Part shown: positions 36,607 through 47,091 of the stretch, one piece after another
Numbering within the stretch: position 1 is the first letter of the stretch
Layout: each line of letters starts with the position of its first letter
DNA from: Myxococcales bacterium
GTDB lineage: Bacteria > Myxococcota > Polyangia > Nannocystales > Nannocystaceae
Direction of reading: 5' to 3'
DNA: 64,000 nt
NCBI GenBank assembly: GCA_016793465.1
Contig: JAEUJW010000013.1
Location: 8,720 to 72,719 of the forward strand
Position numbers and translations under genes: made by a program
The notes under the pieces: generated by a model
Database searches by the model: none
What the model was told of the DNA's origin: nothing
The model's input: only the letters and a program-made list of their open reading frames with translations

Positions 36607-36616
36607 TTTCACTTCG

Positions 36617-37945
36617 TCACTCGTCCGCCGCGCACCCGAGCGTGACCCGCTGCGCCGGCGCGTCGGGCGAGACCAGCACGAAGTGCCCGAACCCCGCGCC
36701 GCGGGCCGTCGTGCCCGCGGGCACCGGCAGGTCGGCGACGCGATCGACATCCACACCGACCGTCCCGTTCATGCCGCGCACGATCGGTGCGACCCGCCAC
36801 TCGCCCTCGAGGAACTGCCCGAGCGCCACCAGTCCGTCGACCTGCAGGAGGTGCGAGCGCAGGTCGCGGTCGAGGTAGCTGAGCGGCATGTTGAACCCGC
36901 TGCCGTCGTCGCCGGCGAACTCGGCCTCGAGCAGCTGATCCTGCTGCAACCCCGGCAGCGAGGCGTCGGGCGGTATCTCGACCCCGCCGAGCACGAAGAT
37001 GCCCTCCGGGTCGGTCGCGACCTGGGCCGGCGCGATCGCCAGCGGCACCAGATCCGTCCAGCCCAGGCGATCGTGGCGGAACGCGTCGGGCGGACCGTCG
37101 CCGACCACCGGCTTCAGCGTCAGCGTGCTGATCACCGTGTCGTGGAGCGGCTCGAGGTCCGGCGTCTCGCTGACGAGCTGCGCGTGCAGCCCGACCAGCA
37201 CCACCGTCTCGGCCGCGCCGTCGGGCTGGGTCGTCGCCAGCAGCTCGACCTCGCGGATGGTCTCGAACTGGCTCGGCGTCGTCACGCACGACCCGCTGGT
37301 GTCGCCGTCGTCGTCCTCGTCCTCCTCGCTGCACGTCGACCAGAACTCGATCGTCCACGCGTCGTCGAGCGCGAGCGTGGTCCGGTCGAGCCGCGCGAGC
37401 GGAAGCTGCAGCGTGCTCGCCTCGCCGTCCGGCGGCGCCGCCACCAGGTGCGGCACGTGGGCCACGAACACCAGGCGGCGCGTCCACCCGCCGGCGCCGC
37501 CCGGGAACTCCGAGAGGTCGGGCGCCTCCTGCACCTCGCCGCGCTCCGGATCGCCGAGCCGCCACACGCGCGCGCCGCTCGGCCGGTCGTACAGCAGCCA
37601 CGCCTCGCCGGGCATCGTCCCCGGCTGCAGGTCGAACCGCCCGTCCTGCGCCAGCTCGGTGACGTCGGTCGACGGCCCCTCGGGCCAGCCGCGCACGAAC
37701 CTCCGCTTGTTCGCGTCGCTCGCGTACACCCACCCGCGCGTGCCCGACTCGTCGAGCACCACCAGCGCGTGCACGGTCCACCCGGGCAGCACCTCCGGGT
37801 CGCGGACCTCGACGCTCAGGCGCTCGCACTGCAGCGGGAAGTCGAGCTGCAGGTCCGGCGCCGGGGCCGCGCAGGTCAGCGCGGGCAGAGCGATCAGGAG
37901 CGCGAGGCGCCGCATCCCCGCGAGCATACGCCATCCGCCGGTCAT
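36617..37945 (-). CDS. Lipoprotein of unknown function, coupled to bioA
   Basis: 442 residues if it starts at the ATG at 37945, which overlaps the bioA stop as ATGA; the ATGs at 37927 and 37915 also leave a workable signal with lipobox ALTC. The mature protein is beta-rich with scattered acidic stretches (SEEDEDDDGDTSGS), few repeats and no recognised motif. The tight coupling to bioA is odd because nothing in the sequence points to biotin. I do not assign a function. Confidence 0.7.
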   Translation of the reverse strand: MTGGWRMLAGMRRLALLIALPALTCAAPAPDLQLDFPLQCERLSVEVRDPEVLPGWTVHALVVLDESGTRGWVYASDANKRRFVRGWPEGPSTDVTELAQDGRFDLQPGTMPGEAWLLYDRPSGARVWRLGDPERGEVQEAPDLSEFPGGAGGWTRRLVFVAHVPHLVAAPPDGEASTLQLPLARLDRTTLALDDAWTIEFWSTCSEEDEDDDGDTSGSCVTTPSQFETIREVELLATTQPDGAAETVVLVGLHAQLVSETPDLEPLHDTVISTLTLKPVVGDGPPDAFRHDRLGWTDLVPLAIAPAQVATDPEGIFVLGGVEIPPDASLPGLQQDQLLEAEFAGDDGSGFNMPLSYLDRDLRSHLLQVDGLVALGQFLEGEWRVAPIVRGMNGTVGVDVDRVADLPVPAGTTARGAGFGHFVLVSPDAPAQRVTLGCAADE

Positions 37946-39279
37946 CGCCCGAGCACCGCGTCGATCGCCGCGACCGTCGCGTGCGCCAGCGTGTCGAGCT
38001 CGTCGTCGGCGATCACCAGCGGCGGCAGCCAGTAGACCGTGTCGTGCAGCGGCCGCAGCAGCACCCCGCGGGCCAGCGCCGCCGCGCGCAGCTCGAGCCC
38101 CAGCCGCCCGTCGGCCGGCGCGCGTTCGCCGTCGACGGTGAACGCCGCGATCATCCCGCACTGGCGGTGCGCGACGATCGCCGGGCACGCCGCGGCGACC
38201 GCCTCGCGCCGCCGCGCCATCGCGGTCACCCGCGCCGGCAGCCGCGCCAGCAGCCCGTCGGCCTGCCCGGGCCCGAGCAGCGCCAGCCCCGCGAGCGCGG
38301 CGGCGCAGGCGATCGGGTTGGCGGTGAACGTGTGGCTGTGCAAGAAGCTGCGGGCCGGCGATCCGGTGAACGCGTCCTCGAAGCCCTCGCGGATGAGCAC
38401 CGCCGCCAGCGGCAGCACCCCGGCCAGCCCCTTGCTGAGGCACAGGAAGTCGGGCCGCAGCCCCGGGGCCCACGCGCTGGCGAACAGTCGGCCGGTGCGC
38501 CCGAACCCGACCGCGATCTCGTCGGCGATCACGTCGATCCCGAGATCCTGCGCCGCCTTGACGATCTTTTGATAGAAGCCGAGGCCCGGCATCGCCATCC
38601 GGCCCGCGCACTGCACCAGCGGCTCGACCACCAGCGCCGTCAGCGACGCCGCGTGCTCCGCGAGCAGCGCGACGGCCCGCTCGGCCTCGGGTGTATCAGC
38701 CCCCAGATCGCCCGCAGGCACCGCCGGATGCCGCGGAAACGCCGGCGCGGGCAGCTCGAGCACGTCCATGAGCAGCGGCTGGAAGGTGTCGCGATAGACC
38801 CCCGAGCCGCACAGCGCCAGCGCCCCCAGGGTCTCGCCGTGGTAGCTGTTGGTCAGGGTGGCGAAGCGTGTGCGTGCGAGCTCGCCGGTCTGGCGGCGCC
38901 GCTGGTAGCTCAGCTTCAGCGCCACCTCGACCGCGGCCGACCCGCAGTCGGCGTAGAACACCCGCCCGTAGCCCGGCGGCGCCGCCGCGAGCAGCGCCTC
39001 GGCCAGCTCGACCGCCGGCGCGTGGGTGAAGCCGGCGAACATCACGTGGTCGAGGTTCGCGGCCTGGCGGGCGACGGCCGCCGCGATCGCCGGGTGTCCG
39101 TGGCCGTGGATGCACGTCCACCACGACGAGATCGCGTCGAGGATGCGCCGCCCCGCCGCATCCTCCAGCCAGCAGCCGCGGGCCCGCTCGACCGCGATCG
39201 GCGGCAAGCGCTCGAGGTCGGCGAAGTGGGTGGCCGGGTGCCACAGGACCGCGCGGTCGCGGTCTTCGAGGGTGGCCAT
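37942..39279 (-). CDS. bioA: Adenosylmethionine-8-amino-7-oxononanoate aminotransferase BioA
   Basis: 445 residues, starting at the ATG at 39279. PLP-dependent class III aminotransferase that converts KAPA to DAPA in biotin synthesis, using S-adenosylmethionine. Marks: SSWWTCIHGHGHP, HVMFAGFTH, YADCGSAAVEVALK, IADEIAVGFGRTG with Asp253, and SKGLAG with the PLP Lys283. The conserved WW in SSWW and the FAGFTH block are specific to BioA rather than other aminotransferases. No other bio genes are nearby. Its stop overlaps the start of the next lipoprotein gene. Confidence 0.94.
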   Translation of the reverse strand: MATLEDRDRAVLWHPATHFADLERLPPIAVERARGCWLEDAAGRRILDAISSWWTCIHGHGHPAIAAAVARQAANLDHVMFAGFTHAPAVELAEALLAAAPPGYGRVFYADCGSAAVEVALKLSYQRRRQTGELARTRFATLTNSYHGETLGALALCGSGVYRDTFQPLLMDVLELPAPAFPRHPAVPAGDLGADTPEAERAVALLAEHAASLTALVVEPLVQCAGRMAMPGLGFYQKIVKAAQDLGIDVIADEIAVGFGRTGRLFASAWAPGLRPDFLCLSKGLAGVLPLAAVLIREGFEDAFTGSPARSFLHSHTFTANPIACAAALAGLALLGPGQADGLLARLPARVTAMARRREAVAAACPAIVAHRQCGMIAAFTVDGERAPADGRLGLELRAAALARGVLLRPLHDTVYWLPPLVIADDELDTLAHATVAAIDAVLGR

Positions 39280-39422
39280 GGCCGCGAGACTCGACGGGGC
39301 GGGCGTCCGCGTCAAGCGGCCCGCATGTTCCCCGTTGCCAGCGGGCCTCGCCTCGCGCAACCTCTGGCATACGCTGCGGCCGAGGTCTCTCGCGGTCGTG
39401 CGCCTCGTCACGGGACTCTCAC

Positions 39423-40136
39423 ATGCGCCTCTCGACCCTGTCTCGAACGTTGCTCCTCGGCCTCGTCGCCGCCACCGGCGGGTGCGTCCTCTACGGCCAG
39501 CCCGAGGACCTGAAGACCTGCGAAGAGGTCATCTGCGGCGCCAACGCCTCGTGCGGCGGCGACAAGGCCGAGTGCTTCTGCGAGGCCGGCTACGAGGGCA
39601 ACCCGTACGACGGTTGCCAGGCGACCATGCCGATCGTCGACGACAGCTGCAACGTGTCGTGCGGTCAGTCCGCCTACTGCTCCGAGGGCGCCTGCTACTG
39701 CGAACTCGATCACGTGCCGGTCTGCGGGTCCAACGCCGGGTGCTTCCCCGAGGCCCGCCTGTGCGACAAGGTCGAGGACTGTCCCAACGGCGCCGACGAG
39801 TCGGTGGCCGCGTGCAGCCCCTCGCTGTTCCAGGAGGTGCTGCTCACCGATCGCTGCGACGACGGCGAGGACGTGCAGTGGAAGCTCTACGGCCTCGATC
39901 GCGACTGGTCGTGGCCCGGCGGCGAGGACGTGTTTCGCACCGGCGGTTACCTCGTCGACGTGTATCAGACCATCCAGTGCTTCGAAGGCGAGGTGTTCTG
40001 CTTCGCCGGCGCCGCGGGCAACAACACGTGGGGCTTCAACCTCGACGGCACCGGCGAATGCGAGAACTGCTGCTACCTGTGCGGCAACGAGGGCTACGGC
40101 CTGATCGACTTCGGCTTCCTCGATTGCAACGCGTAG
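39423..40136 (+). CDS. Cys-rich lipoprotein with EGF-like and LDLa-like modules
   Basis: 237 residues, lipobox ATGGC (Cys21). Cys-rich segments from about 35 to 130 resemble EGF-like repeats (CGANASCGGDKAECFCEAGYEGNPYDGC) without being exact in spacing. The block CFPEARLCDKVEDCPNGADESVAAC is a close match to an LDL-receptor class A module, including the DCxxGxDE calcium-binding end. A C-terminal Cys-rich beta region follows. Such modules are animal-like and occur in some myxobacterial surface proteins. A binding role is likely; the partner is unknown. Confidence 0.8.
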   Translation: MRLSTLSRTLLLGLVAATGGCVLYGQPEDLKTCEEVICGANASCGGDKAECFCEAGYEGNPYDGCQATMPIVDDSCNVSCGQSAYCSEGACYCELDHVPVCGSNAGCFPEARLCDKVEDCPNGADESVAACSPSLFQEVLLTDRCDDGEDVQWKLYGLDRDWSWPGGEDVFRTGGYLVDVYQTIQCFEGEVFCFAGAAGNNTWGFNLDGTGECENCCYLCGNEGYGLIDFGFLDCNA

Positions 40137-40153
40137 AAGCCCGCCCCGGGCCC

Positions 40154-40182
40154 TTGCAATCGCCGCGGTTTGTCGGTACGTC
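40154..40182 (+). promoter_or_regulatory. Sigma-70-like promoter of the signalling operon
   Basis: TTGCAA at 40154-40159, a 17-nt spacer and TACGTC at 40177-40182. Transcription would begin near 40189, giving a ~65-nt leader that opens with the hairpin at 40194-40206. Confidence 0.55.
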
Positions 40183-40193
40183 TCATGCGCCAC

Positions 40194-40215
40194 GGCCCTC
40201 CGGGCCCGGGTTTTT
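40194..40215 (+). terminator. GC hairpin with T5 in the leader, possible attenuator or upstream terminator
   Basis: GGCCC (40194-40198), TCC loop, GGGCC (40202-40206), then CGGG and TTTTT (40211-40215). The stem is short but all G-C. If it acts on read-through from the upstream gene it is a plain terminator. If the promoter at 40154-40182 is used, it lies in the leader and could attenuate the operon. Confidence 0.45.
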
Positions 40216-40254
40216 GCGCCGCGCAATGAGCCTCGTCCCTGAAGTGACCGCCCC

Positions 40255-40722
40255 ATGACAGAGATCGCCCAGCTCTTCGAGTCCGCGCTGCGCCAGAACC
40301 GCGCCAATCTCCTGCGCAAGGCGGCGATCAACACCGTCGCCAAGATGCCGGCGCAGACCACCCTGCGCGAGCTGCTGACGAGCGAGGCCGGGGCCTCGAT
40401 CCGCGAGCTCACCCTCGTCGAGCTGCGCGAGGCGCTCGCGGGCCTCGCCGTCGCGGCCCGCCCCGCCGCCGATCCGGCCCGCGCCGGCGGACGACGCGTC
40501 GTCGCCAGCAGCGGCCCGAGCACCCCCGAGAGCCGCGAGGCCAAGCTCTACCGACAAATCATCGAGGCCGTGACGAGCGACGCCAAGACCATCGGCCAGC
40601 TCGCCAAGGTCGTCGAGGTCGACGTCGCCGAGCTCCGCGGCTACCTCGCGTGGATGAAGAAGATGGGCAAGATCGACAGCACCGGCCGCGCCCGGGCCAC
40701 CCGTTACCACCTCCCCCGGTAG
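40255..40722 (+). CDS. Small winged-helix-like protein
   Basis: 155 residues. An N-terminal helical half (1-65), an Ala/Arg/Pro linker (66-92), then a C-terminal winged-helix-like domain (about 93-155): YRQIIEAVTSDAKTIGQLAKVVEVDVAELRGYLAWMKKMGKIDSTG, ending ATRYHLPR. The helix-turn-helix and wing order fits DNA binding. It is the first gene after the operon promoter, about 70 bp before the small H-box-like protein. I do not recognise a named family; a transcription regulator of the cluster is inference. Confidence 0.6.
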   Translation: MTEIAQLFESALRQNRANLLRKAAINTVAKMPAQTTLRELLTSEAGASIRELTLVELREALAGLAVAARPAADPARAGGRRVVASSGPSTPESREAKLYRQIIEAVTSDAKTIGQLAKVVEVDVAELRGYLAWMKKMGKIDSTGRARATRYHLPR

Positions 40723-40791
40723 CGCCTGACGGCCAGGGCAGGGCGCCGACGCTTGCCCCGCGCCGCAGAGTGCGGGATCCTTCCCGGCCGC

Positions 40792-41223
40792 ATGGACCCC
40801 ACCGAGTCCGAGCCCGAGTCCGAGTTCTGCCAGCAGGTCGCCGTGCTGAAGCACGACCTCGGCAAGTACGTGGCGTGGATGTCCGCCAACCTCGACGACA
40901 GCCACTGGCAAGGTCCCGTGCGCGACGACCTCATCGACGCGCTGAGCCGCGACCTGCTGCGCACCCGCACCCCGCAGGAGGGCCCGCCGGAGCCCGCGTG
41001 GGGCGTGTGGGACCGCCTCAGCGCCGGCCTGCCGCGCCCGTTCCCCGCGCCCGAGCTCGACCGCGTCGACGCCGCCGTCGCGGTGCTCCGCGCCGCCGAG
41101 CCCGCGCTCCGCACGCGCGACCGCGCCGCCCTCGCGGCCGTGCGCGGCGACCTGCGCGCGGCGCAGCGGACCATCCGCACCGCGCTGCAGCAGCTGCACC
41201 GCCGCCTGCAGGCCGAGGGCTGA
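40792..41223 (+). CDS. Small helical protein with H-box-like motif
   Basis: 143 residues from the ATG at 40792. It has VAVLKHDLGKYVAWMS near residues 16-31, which resembles the H-box helix of histidine kinases or a phosphotransfer protein (His followed by Asp, then a hydrophobic helix). A Pro-rich bend and a second long helix (about 90-140) follow. No ATPase domain. It lies 3 bp before a sigma-54 activator with a receiver domain. A phosphotransfer role is attractive but unproven; HDLGK also occurs in unrelated hydrolases. Confidence 0.55.
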   Translation: MDPTESEPESEFCQQVAVLKHDLGKYVAWMSANLDDSHWQGPVRDDLIDALSRDLLRTRTPQEGPPEPAWGVWDRLSAGLPRPFPAPELDRVDAAVAVLRAAEPALRTRDRAALAAVRGDLRAAQRTIRTALQQLHRRLQAEG

Positions 41224-41226
41224 TCG

Positions 41227-42897
<1,671 letters not shown>

Positions 42898-42899
42898 CC

Positions 42900-45800
42900 A
42901 TGAGGACAGGTCCGAAAGCGCAGGTCCGAACGCGCAGGTGGTCCCGCCTGCGCCGCGCCGCGCTCGCGCTCGGTCTGATCGCAACCACGCCGGGCGTCGC
43001 CGCCGCCGCGCCGGCCCCCGCCGCCAAGAAAGCCCCGAGCAAGGCCGCGCCGGGCAAGGCCCCGCCGCTCGTCGAGGACCCGACCGAGCTGCCGCTGCCG
43101 CCCGGCGACAGCGTCGACGCGCCGAGCGACAGCGGCGACGAGTTCGGCGACCCCGCGCCGCTCACCCAGCAGCAGCGCGAGGAGGAGTTCGACCTCCACC
43201 TCAGCCGGGCCCAGCGGGCCGAGCGCGAGGGCCGCGTCGACGACGCCATGCGCGAGTACACGGCCGCCCTGAAGCTCATGCCCGGCGACCCCGACGCGCT
43301 GAAGGGCCGGGCCTACCTCCGCTTCAAGCGCACCAAGGAGAACACCTGCCCGCGCCGCGCCATCGAGGACCTGCGGCTGCTCCGCACCTACGACCCGCGC
43401 GGCCTGTGGCTCGAGGCGCGCGGCCCGCTGGTCGAGTGGATGGCCCACTGCGACAGCCGCATGGCCACCGAGCGCCTCGCGCTCGCGCAGGAGCTCGCCG
43501 AGGAGGACCCGAAGACGCCGTCGCGGCCCTACAACATCCGCTTCGTGATCGCCGAGCTGCTCAACGACGAGGCCCAGGCCGCCGGCCGCGAGCGCGAGCG
43601 CCGGGACCTGCGGGCCGCCGCGCTCGAGCAGCTGACCAACTACCGCCGCGACTGCACGGCCACCGGCCACGCCCCCGCGCCCGAGGCGCTGCGCCTGCAG
43701 GCCACGCTCTACCGCGAGGCCGACGACTTCGAGTCGGCCATCCGCACCTTCAACGAGCTGATCGAGCGCGCCCCCGGGACCGCGTTCGCCAAGCAGGCCA
43801 AGAAGGAGGTCGACGACCTGAAGCTGCAGGTCCAGCTCGACAAGCTCGAGAAGGACCAGGGCGGGCGCCCGAGCGAGGCCGCCGAGCAGGCCTACGTGCA
43901 GGCCACCGCGGCCATGCGCGCCGGCGACTTCGTGGCGGCCGAGCGCGCCCTCGACTCCGCGATCGCCGACTCGCCGTGGTTCCCCAAGGCCCACTACGCG
44001 CTCGGCATCATCCACGCCCGGAATCAGCGCTTCGCCAAGGCCGTTGAGGAGCTGACGATCAGCATCCGCATGGATCGCTTCGACTACGAGGCGCAGATGG
44101 CGCTCGGCCTGCTCTACAAGAAGGAATTCGCCGGGGCCGAGGACGAGCGGGCCATCCAGCACCTGAAGGCGGCGCTGCTGCTGCGCCCCGATCTCTACCA
44201 CCTCGACTTCCACCTCGGCGCGCTGTACGCCCGCATCGACCGCGAGCGCGCCCGCTACCACTACACGCGCTTCCTCAACTCGCCGGTCCCCGACGACGAC
44301 CCCGACCGCGAGCCCGCCCGCCGCGCGCGCGACGAGCTCAACCGCGAGACCACGCCCGACGACAGCCTGTTCTTCGTCAGCGAGCCGCCCCGCGACCTCC
44401 GCCTCGAGCCCGAGCTGCAGCGCATGATCAACGAGGCCTACCTGCGGGTCTCCGAGGAGCAGGACTTCAAGGCCGCCGAGCGGGTGCTGGAGCGCGCCAG
44501 GAAGAAGTTCCCCGACCAGGAGATCGTGCTCAACGAGCTCGCCAAGGTCGCCTTCGCCCTCGAGCGCACCGGCGACGCCCGCGAGTTCTGGGAGAAGTCG
44601 CTCGAGATGAAGGAGGACCAGAAGGAGGTCCACGAGCGCCTCGGCCTCCTGCTCGAGAAGGACCTGCCGCGCGACGGCGAGGTCCACCTGCGCCGCGCCG
44701 CCGACCTCGGCTCGACCACCGCGCGCTTTCGCCTGGCCCAGCTGCTGTGGAACGACTACAGCATCCTCGACGCCTCCGAGGAGCTCGACCGCTACCTGCA
44801 GGAGGCCAGCGAGCTCGACCTCTACTGGGCCACCGCGCCGCGCCTGCGCGAGCGCATGGACCAGGTGTTCCTGCGCATCTACCTCGCGATCTCGGCGCTG
44901 CTGCTGGCGCTGATCGCCATCCCGGCCTGGCAGATCTACCGCCGCCTACGCGGCGCCTCGCTGGCCCAGCTGCTCACCCGGGCCCCGAAGAGCTTCCCCG
45001 AGGTCGCGCGCATCCTCAGCCTCATCCGCCACGAAATTCTCAAGCACAATACCGCCTTCCTGTCCGACGTCGGCCGCGCGCTCGAGATGGACGAGCCCGA
45101 CGCCGAGGCCCGGGCCGCGATCGTCGCGCGCCGGCTGTTCGGCGAGCGTCGCGGCGGCAGCCCGGCCCAGCCCGACCGCGAGGGCGGGATCCAGGAGCGC
45201 GGCATCTACGGGCGCTTCCTCGGCTACACCCTCGAGCTGCAGAAGGTCGGGCGCAGCCACGGCGTCACCCTGAACCTCTACCGCAAGGACCCGACCTTCA
45301 GCGCCATGATCGACGCCTTCGAGGACCTGCGCGGCCTCGCCGAGCTGCCGCGCACGTCGATGCGCGAGCGGCCCACCATCAAGCTCGAGTGGGCCAGGCG
45401 CCTCAACCGCAGCGGCCACGTGCTCGGTCGCAAGGCCTTCGAGTCGCTGAGCGACCTCATCCAGTCGCTGTGCATCGTCGAGGTCGACGCCGCCTTCGTG
45501 CACGAGGTGTTCCGCCACGTGTGCGCCGAGGCCCAGTTCGGCGGCGTGCAGATCGCCGAGCTCGCGGTGTCGGGGACGGCCGCGCGGGTGCGGGTGTTCC
45601 GCACCGACCTCGAGGACATCCTGACCAACGTGATCCGCAACTCGCTGCACTCGAGCGTGCTCTACGCGCCCAAGCCGATCGCCCTCGGCGTCGCGCTCGT
45701 CACCGAGATGGACGAGATCACGGGCCTCGTGACCCTGGCCATCCGCATCCAGGACCGTTCGAACGAGCAGCTCAGCAACGAGATGCTGCGCGGCCGCTAC

Positions 45801-45929
45801 GTCGAGCGCGGCATGGGCATCACCGCCGACCTGCTCTCGCGCTACGACGGCTCGATCGCCGTCGAGCCCGAGCCGGGCTGGCAGAAGGCGGTCGTGCTGC
45901 GGTTCTTCACCGTCGAGGAGGGCTCATGA
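42900..45929 (+). CDS. Sensor kinase with periplasmic TPR array
   Basis: 1009 residues. Signal-like N-terminus (about 18-38), then about 600 residues of TPR helices (for example AEREGRVDDAMREYTAALKL and ALGIIHARNQRFAKAVEEL), a TM helix (about 657-677) and a cytoplasmic kinase half. The H-box candidate is IRHEILKHNT with His711. The ATPase part has an N-box ILTNVIRNSLH (Asn914) and a short G-box RGMGI near 970. The D-box is weak (IRIQDRSNEQ). The sequence is far from standard HisKA kinases. It is coupled by ATGA overlap to the receiver gene that follows. Confidence 0.8.
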   Translation: MRTGPKAQVRTRRWSRLRRAALALGLIATTPGVAAAAPAPAAKKAPSKAAPGKAPPLVEDPTELPLPPGDSVDAPSDSGDEFGDPAPLTQQQREEEFDLHLSRAQRAEREGRVDDAMREYTAALKLMPGDPDALKGRAYLRFKRTKENTCPRRAIEDLRLLRTYDPRGLWLEARGPLVEWMAHCDSRMATERLALAQELAEEDPKTPSRPYNIRFVIAELLNDEAQAAGRERERRDLRAAALEQLTNYRRDCTATGHAPAPEALRLQATLYREADDFESAIRTFNELIERAPGTAFAKQAKKEVDDLKLQVQLDKLEKDQGGRPSEAAEQAYVQATAAMRAGDFVAAERALDSAIADSPWFPKAHYALGIIHARNQRFAKAVEELTISIRMDRFDYEAQMALGLLYKKEFAGAEDERAIQHLKAALLLRPDLYHLDFHLGALYARIDRERARYHYTRFLNSPVPDDDPDREPARRARDELNRETTPDDSLFFVSEPPRDLRLEPELQRMINEAYLRVSEEQDFKAAERVLERARKKFPDQEIVLNELAKVAFALERTGDAREFWEKSLEMKEDQKEVHERLGLLLEKDLPRDGEVHLRRAADLGSTTARFRLAQLLWNDYSILDASEELDRYLQEASELDLYWATAPRLRERMDQVFLRIYLAISALLLALIAIPAWQIYRRLRGASLAQLLTRAPKSFPEVARILSLIRHEILKHNTAFLSDVGRALEMDEPDAEARAAIVARRLFGERRGGSPAQPDREGGIQERGIYGRFLGYTLELQKVGRSHGVTLNLYRKDPTFSAMIDAFEDLRGLAELPRTSMRERPTIKLEWARRLNRSGHVLGRKAFESLSDLIQSLCIVEVDAAFVHEVFRHVCAEAQFGGVQIAELAVSGTAARVRVFRTDLEDILTNVIRNSLHSSVLYAPKPIALGVALVTEMDEITGLVTLAIRIQDRSNEQLSNEMLRGRYVERGMGITADLLSRYDGSIAVEPEPGWQKAVVLRFFTVEEGS

Positions 45930-46393
45930 GCGCCGAGATCCGCGTGCTCGTCGTCGAGGACGGCGACGAGTACCTGACCAACCTGACCACGTTCGTCGCC
46001 GGCGGGATCCGCTACACCCAGGCCAAGAGCGGCGAGCAGGCTTGCGGGCTGCTGGCCAGCGTGCAGCCCGACCTCGTGTACCTCGACATGCGCTTCGATC
46101 GCACGCCGATCGCCGCGCTGCTCGGCGACCTCGTGGCCCTCACGGCCCGCTTCAACGGCGACGTGGCGCGCGCGCGCAGCTTCCAGCAGGACAACCAGGG
46201 CCTGTTCATCCTGCGGGCCCTGCGCGACGCCGGGTTCGCCGGACCGGTGATCCTGTCCTACGACTTCGGGCGCGAGGAGCGGCGCTTCAAGGCGCTGTCG
46301 GACAAGGACCCGGCGCTCAGCTACTGCCCCGACTACGCCGACGCCTCGGAGATCCTGGCCGCGATCCAGCGCGCGGTCGGCCGGCGGATCTGA
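45926..46393 (+). CDS. Stand-alone receiver with the same variant insertion
   Basis: 155 residues, all receiver. Acidic pair Glu11-Asp12 and phospho-acceptor candidate Asp54 in YLDMRFD. About 32 residues then separate FD from QGLFIL, matching the insertion in the sigma-54 activator of this operon. The conserved Lys is missing (SYCPDYADA aligns with the activator's ADDYLDA). The two receivers are clearly related to each other more than to standard CheY. It overlaps the kinase gene by 4 nt. Confidence 0.85.
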   Translation: MSAEIRVLVVEDGDEYLTNLTTFVAGGIRYTQAKSGEQACGLLASVQPDLVYLDMRFDRTPIAALLGDLVALTARFNGDVARARSFQQDNQGLFILRALRDAGFAGPVILSYDFGREERRFKALSDKDPALSYCPDYADASEILAAIQRAVGRRI

Positions 46394-46437
46394 CGCGGGC
46401 CGTTCCGTTCGCGCCGGCGATCGGCGACACTCTCGCC

Positions 46438-46818
46438 GTGACGACCGAGCCGACCCCCGCGATCCGCGTGCTGATGATGCCGCGCGACACCAACGCCCAC
46501 GGCACGATCTTCGGCGGGCACATCCTCAGCCTCATCGACCAGGCCGGGGCCGTCGCCGCGCACGCGACCGGCGCCCGCAAGGTCGTCACCGTGGCCATCC
46601 GCGAGGTGGTGTTCAAGCACCCGGTCCACGTCGGCGACATCGTCTCGTGCTACTGCACGATCGTGCGGACCGGCACCACCTCGCTGACCGTCGAGGTCCG
46701 GGTGATCGCCGAGGACCCGGTGAAGCGCCGCTGCGCCGAGGTCACCACGGCCGAGGTGGTGTACGTGCACATCGACGAGCACGGGCGCCCGGTCGCCCTC
46801 ACACAGGCCACCCCTTGA
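46438..46818 (+). CDS. Acyl-CoA thioesterase, hotdog fold (YciA-like)
   Basis: 126 residues from a GTG at 46438. MMPRDTNAHGTIFGGHILSLIDQAGAVAA contains the hotdog catalytic loop and helix typical of YciA/BACH-type thioesterases, followed by VTVAIREVVFKHPVHVGDIV. It would hydrolyse acyl-CoA, and the YciA group prefers medium to long or various CoA esters. It starts 45 nt after the receiver stop. It may be read from the signalling operon, but a functional link is not evident. Confidence 0.88.
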   Translation: MTTEPTPAIRVLMMPRDTNAHGTIFGGHILSLIDQAGAVAAHATGARKVVTVAIREVVFKHPVHVGDIVSCYCTIVRTGTTSLTVEVRVIAEDPVKRRCAEVTTAEVVYVHIDEHGRPVALTQATP

Positions 46819-46843
46819 CCCGGGCGCCCGGCGATCCTAGCGT
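46815..46843 (+). promoter_or_regulatory. Sigma-70-like promoter of the small lipoprotein gene
   Basis: TTGACC at 46815-46820, overlapping the thioesterase stop codon, a 17-nt spacer, then TAGCGT at 46838-46843. The ATG follows at 46866 after GGAGGA. One of the clearest promoters in the window. Confidence 0.6.
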
Positions 46844-46865
46844 GGCGGCCACCGGAGGAACCGCC

Positions 46866-47060
46866 ATGAAGACCCTCGTACGCGCGCTCTGCTGCCTGTC
46901 TCTGCTGTGTGTCGGCTGCGCCGAGCAGCCCGGCAAGAAGAAAGAGGAGACCACCAAGACCGAGACCAAGACTGTCGACGGCAAGGTCGTCGAGACCAAG
47001 TCGGAGAAGTCGGTCGACGGCAAGGTCGTCGAGTCGAAGACCGAGGTGAAGGCGCCCTGA
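46866..47060 (+). CDS. Small lipoprotein with duplicated VDGKVVE motif
   Basis: 64 residues with lipobox CVGC (Cys18) and a strong ribosome site (GGAGGA). The mature ~46 residues are Lys/Glu/Thr-rich and contain a near-exact 13-residue duplication, VDGKVVETKSEKS and VDGKVVESKTEVK. It has its own promoter (46815-46843). It is probably abundant and extended. Function unknown. Confidence 0.75.
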   Translation: MKTLVRALCCLSLLCVGCAEQPGKKKEETTKTETKTVDGKVVETKSEKSVDGKVVESKTEVKAP

Positions 47061-47091
47061 GCCCGGTCGCCGCTCGGCCCGTGGATCCGCG

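Noticed and set aside
39359..39375. TGGCAT-N-TGC as a sigma-54 promoter before the EGF/LDLa lipoprotein
   Set aside because: The GG-to-GC spacing is 8 nt, not the required 10.
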